Origin: Cylicocyclus nassatus
Lineage: Eukaryota > Nematoda > Chromadorea > Rhabditida > Strongylidae
Reading direction: 5' to 3'
DNA length: 64,000 nt
Assembly (NCBI GenBank): GCA_958299035.1
Contig: CATQJL010000001.1
Coordinates: forward strand, 5,758,284-5,822,283
Of this stretch, positions 60,656 through 64,000 are shown piece after piece. The translations under genes were made by a program, and so were the position numbers. Under the pieces are notes generated by a model. That model searched no databases. It was not told where the DNA came from and was given only the letters and a program-made list of their open reading frames with translations. Positions within the stretch are counted from its first letter, which is position 1; the number at the start of each line of letters is the position of its first letter.

Positions 60656-62604
60656 TTGCTCTATTTGAGAGCAAAAAATCCAGTCCAGTTCAAGAAGTCA
60701 TGTGTGAGCATCTGTTCGAATAAAGTCTTTGAAATGGCTCGCATAGACAGCGATTTCCAAATTATACCCACCCATAGCTCCTTTATAACTTCAGCGTTCC
60801 GGATAAGACTCTATAGGTTTTTCAAGACTACCTTTGCTCTACTGGACAGCAAAAAATACAGGCCGATTCAGGAAGTCATGTGTGAGCATCTGTTCGAATA
60901 AAGGCTTTGAAATGGCTCGCATAGACAGCGATTCCCAAATTATACCCACCCATAGCTCCTTTATAACCTCAGCGTTCCGGATAAGACTTTAGAGTTTTCC
61001 AAGAATATCTTCATCTACTGGAGAGCAAAAAATCCAGGCCAGTCCAGGAAATCATGCCTGAGCGTCACTGTCCGAATATAAGGCTTTAAAATGGTTCGCA
61101 TAGACAGCGATTCCCAAATTATACCCACCCATAGCTCCTTTATAACTTCAGCGTTTCGGATAAGACTCTATAGGTTTTTCAAGTCTACCTTCGCTCTACT
61201 GGACAGCAAAAAATACAGGCCGATTCAGGAAGTCATGTGTGAGCATCTGTTCGAATAAAGGCTTTGAAATGGCTCGCATAGACAGCGATTCCCAAATTAT
61301 ACCCACCCATAGCTCCTTTATAACCTCAGCGTTCCGGATAAGACTTTAGAGTTTTCCAAGAATATCTTCATCTACTGGACAGCAAAAAATACAGGCCGAT
61401 TCAGGAAGTCATGTGTGAGCATCTGTTCGAATAAAGGCTTTGAAATGGCTCGCATAGACAGCGATTCCCAAATTATACCCACCCATAGCTCCTTTATAAC
61501 CTCAGCGTTCCGGATAAGACTTTAGAGTTTTCCAAGAATATCTTCATCTACTAGTGAGCAAAAAATCCAGGCCAGTCCAGGAAATCATGCCTGAGCGTCA
61601 CTGTCCGAATATAAGGCGCTTTAAAATGGTTCGCATAGACAGCGATTCCCAAATTATACCCACCCATAGCTCCTTTATAACTTCAGCGTTTCGGATAAGA
61701 CTCTATAGGTTTTTCAAGTCTACCTTTGCTCTACTGGACAGCAAAAAATACAGGCCGATTCAGGAAGTCATGTGTGAGCATCTGTTCGAATAAAGGATTT
61801 GAAATGGCTCGCATAGACAGCGATTCCCAAATTATACCCACCCATAGCTCCTTTATAACTTCAGCGTTTCGGATAAGACTCTATAGGTTTTTCAAGACTA
61901 CCTTTGCTCTACTGGACAGCAAAAAATACAGGCCGATTCAGGAAGTCATGTGTGAGCATCTGTTCGAATAAAGGCTTTGAAATGGCTCGCATAGACAGCG
62001 ATTCCCAAATTATACCCACCCATAGCTCCTTTATAACCTCAGCGTTCCGGATAAGACTTTAGAGTTTTCCAAGAATATCTTCATCTACTAGTGAGCAAAA
62101 AATCCAGGCCAGTCCAGAAAGTCATGCCTGAGCGTCACTGTCCGAATATATGGCTATGAAATGGCTCGCATAGACAGCGACTCCCAAATTATACCCACCC
62201 ATAGCTCCTTTATAACCTCAGCGTTCCGGATAAGACTCTATAGGTTTTTCAAGTCTACCTTTGCTCTATTTGAGAGCAAAAAATCCAGTCCAGTTCAAGA
62301 AGTCATGTGTGAGTATCTGTTCGAATAAAGGCTTTGAAATGGCTCGCATAGTCAGCGATTCCCAAATTATACCCACCCATAGCTCCTTTATAACTTCAGC
62401 GTTTCGGATAAGACTCTATAGGTTTTTCAAGACTACCTTTGCTCTACTGGACAGCAAAAAATACAGGCCGATTCAGGATGTCATGTCTGAGTACCATGCC
62501 TTTGAAATAGATCGCAAGACAACGATTCTCAAATTATACCCACCCATAGCTCCCTTATATCTTCAGCGTTCCGGATAAGACTTTATAGTTTTTCAAGAAT
62601 ATCT
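60656..62604. repeat. 1,949-bp HOR (11-mer), copy 1
   Basis: Phase points 60,656, 61,554 and 61,726 recur at +1,949 bp. Private variants are 'ctaccttcgctctactgg' (near 61,185 and 63,134), 'aaggcgctttaaaatgg' (near 61,613 and 63,562), and a fused gamma/alpha monomer with 'atcttcatctactggacagc' (near 61,364 and 63,313). Confidence 0.85.
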
Positions 62605-64000
62605 TTGCTCTATTTGAGAGCAAAAAATCCAGTCCAGTTCAAGAAGTCATGTGTGAGCATCTGTTCGAATAAAGTCTTTGAAATGGCTCGCATAGACAGC
62701 GATTTCCAAATTATACCCACCCATAGCTCCTTTATAACTTCAGCGTTCCGGATAAGACTCTATAGGTTTTTCAAGACTACCTTTGCTCTACTGGACAGCA
62801 AAAAATACAGGCCGATTCAGGAAGTCATGTGTGAGCATCTGTTCGAATAAAGGCTTTGAAATGGCTCGCATAGACAGCGATTCCCAAATTATACCCACCC
62901 ATAGCTCCTTTATAACCTCAGCGTTCCGGATAAGACTTTAGAGTTTTCCAAGAATATCTTCATCTACTGGAGAGCAAAAAATCCAGGCCAGTCCAGGAAA
63001 TCATGCCTGAGCGTCACTGTCCGAATATAAGGCTTTAAAATGGTTCGCATAGACAGCGATTCCCAAATTATACCCACCCATAGCTCCTTTATAACTTCAG
63101 CGTTTCGGATAAGACTCTATAGGTTTTTCAAGTCTACCTTCGCTCTACTGGACAGCAAAAAATACAGGCCGATTCAGGAAGTCATGTGTGAGCATCTGTT
63201 CGAATAAAGGCTTTGAAATGGCTCGCATAGACAGCGATTCCCAAATTATACCCACCCATAGCTCCTTTATAACCTCAGCGTTCCGGATAAGACTTTAGAG
63301 TTTTCCAAGAATATCTTCATCTACTGGACAGCAAAAAATACAGGCCGATTCAGGAAGTCATGTGTGAGCATCTGTTCGAATAAAGGCTTTGAAATGGCTC
63401 GCATAGACAGCGATTCCCAAATTATACCCACCCATAGCTCCTTTATAACCTCAGCGTTCCGGATAAGACTTTAGAGTTTTCCAAGAATATCTTCATCTAC
63501 TAGTGAGCAAAAAATCCAGGCCAGTCCAGGAAATCATGCCTGAGCGTCACTGTCCGAATATAAGGCGCTTTAAAATGGTTCGCATAGACAGCGATTCCCA
63601 AATTATACCCACCCATAGCTCCTTTATAACTTCAGCGTTTCGGATAAGACTCTATAGGTTTTTCAAGTCTACCTTTGCTCTACTGGACAGCAAAAAATAC
63701 AGGCCGATTCAGGAAGTCATGTGTGAGCATCTGTTCGAATAAAGGATTTGAAATGGCTCGCATAGACAGCGATTCCCAAATTATACCCACCCATAGCTCC
63801 TTTATAACTTCAGCGTTTCGGATAAGACTCTATAGGTTTTTCAAGACTACCTTTGCTCTACTGGACAGCAAAAAATACAGGCCGATTCAGGAAGTCATGT
63901 GTGAGCATCTGTCCGAATATAAGGCTTTAAAATGGTTCGCATAGACAGCGATTCCCAAATTATACCCACCCATAGCTCCTTTATAACTTCAGCGTTTCGG
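62605..64000. repeat. 1,949-bp HOR, copy 2 (runs out of window)
   Basis: Repeats the preceding unit through 63,503 and 63,675, then switches to an epsilon monomer at about 63,910, where the previous copy (near 61,960) had an alpha monomer. The last base is inside a monomer, so the array continues beyond the window. Confidence 0.82.

Larger units (their letters stand above)
52793..64000. repeat. Satellite array, right part
   Basis: Same monomer family, orientation and phase as the left part. The first ~500 bp continue the 1,060-bp HOR type (delta leading into gamma 'caggccagtccagg', with 'ctactagtgagc' near 53,253). Variants private to this side include 'aaggcgctttgaaatgg' (near 53,317, 55,615, 55,798, 58,095), 'acgattttcaaat' (near 54,750), 'gcgatttccaaat' (near 54,927) and 'gagtatctgttcg' (near 59,316). 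The array runs out of the window. Confidence 0.96.

Noticed and set aside
1..64000. CRISPR-like array of repeats
   Set aside because: The repeats are long, contiguous monomers without unique spacers, in a eukaryotic-type satellite.

Overview
The window is eukaryotic satellite DNA with no intact gene. About 60 of the 64 kb is one tandem array of monomers near 178 bp (common sizes 178, 181, 179, 176 and 167 bp), all in the same orientation. The monomers fall into a few mosaic types organised into higher-order repeats (HORs) of many sizes. Monomer length, HOR structure and copy homogeneity suggest a centromeric, pericentromeric or other heterochromatic block. I do not recognise the satellite family and cannot name the species; the embedded transposon fits an animal but does not prove it. 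The many open frames of 80-166 codons across the array are periodicity artefacts.

Layout. Positions 1-14,150 are rich in the 181-bp beta monomer and carry gamma monomers marked by GAATTC and 'ttcgcgtag'. HORs here are 1,960 bp (two copies), 1,782 bp, an expanded 2,861 bp form, and 2,142 bp (two copies). At about 14.2-14.8 kb the variant set changes. From 14,861 to about 32,550 a repeat frame marked by 'ataacactctatag' recurs at 1,938, 3,153, 1,771, 2,462, 4,735 and 2,462 bp and contains runs of a 524-bp trimer. From 32,995 to about 44,250 there is a 2,116-bp HOR and then a 3,531-bp HOR in about 2.6 copies. From 45,528 a 1,060-bp hexamer repeats up to the insertion point.

At 48,763-52,784 a 4,022-bp DNA transposon interrupts a 167-bp delta monomer. 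It has 20-bp terminal inverted repeats with one mismatch and a perfect 8-bp target duplication (ctttgaaa); removing it restores the uninterrupted satellite monomer. It carries a decayed hAT-type transposase relic (about 51,371-52,527) with the C-terminal dimerisation motif still readable, 2.4 tandem copies of a 521-bp unit containing inverted repeats, and a nested ~700-bp fold-back element. The decayed gene inside well-preserved ends suggests a copy mobilised in trans.

After the transposon (52,793-64,000) the satellite resumes in register with the upstream 1,060-bp HOR and passes into HORs of 2,480, 2,297, 1,046 and 1,949 bp with private variants, including a 2-bp GC insertion and a 183-bp chimeric monomer that looks like an unequal-crossover product. 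HOR spans and boundaries were derived by hand from recurring marker positions and are accurate to a few tens of bases.
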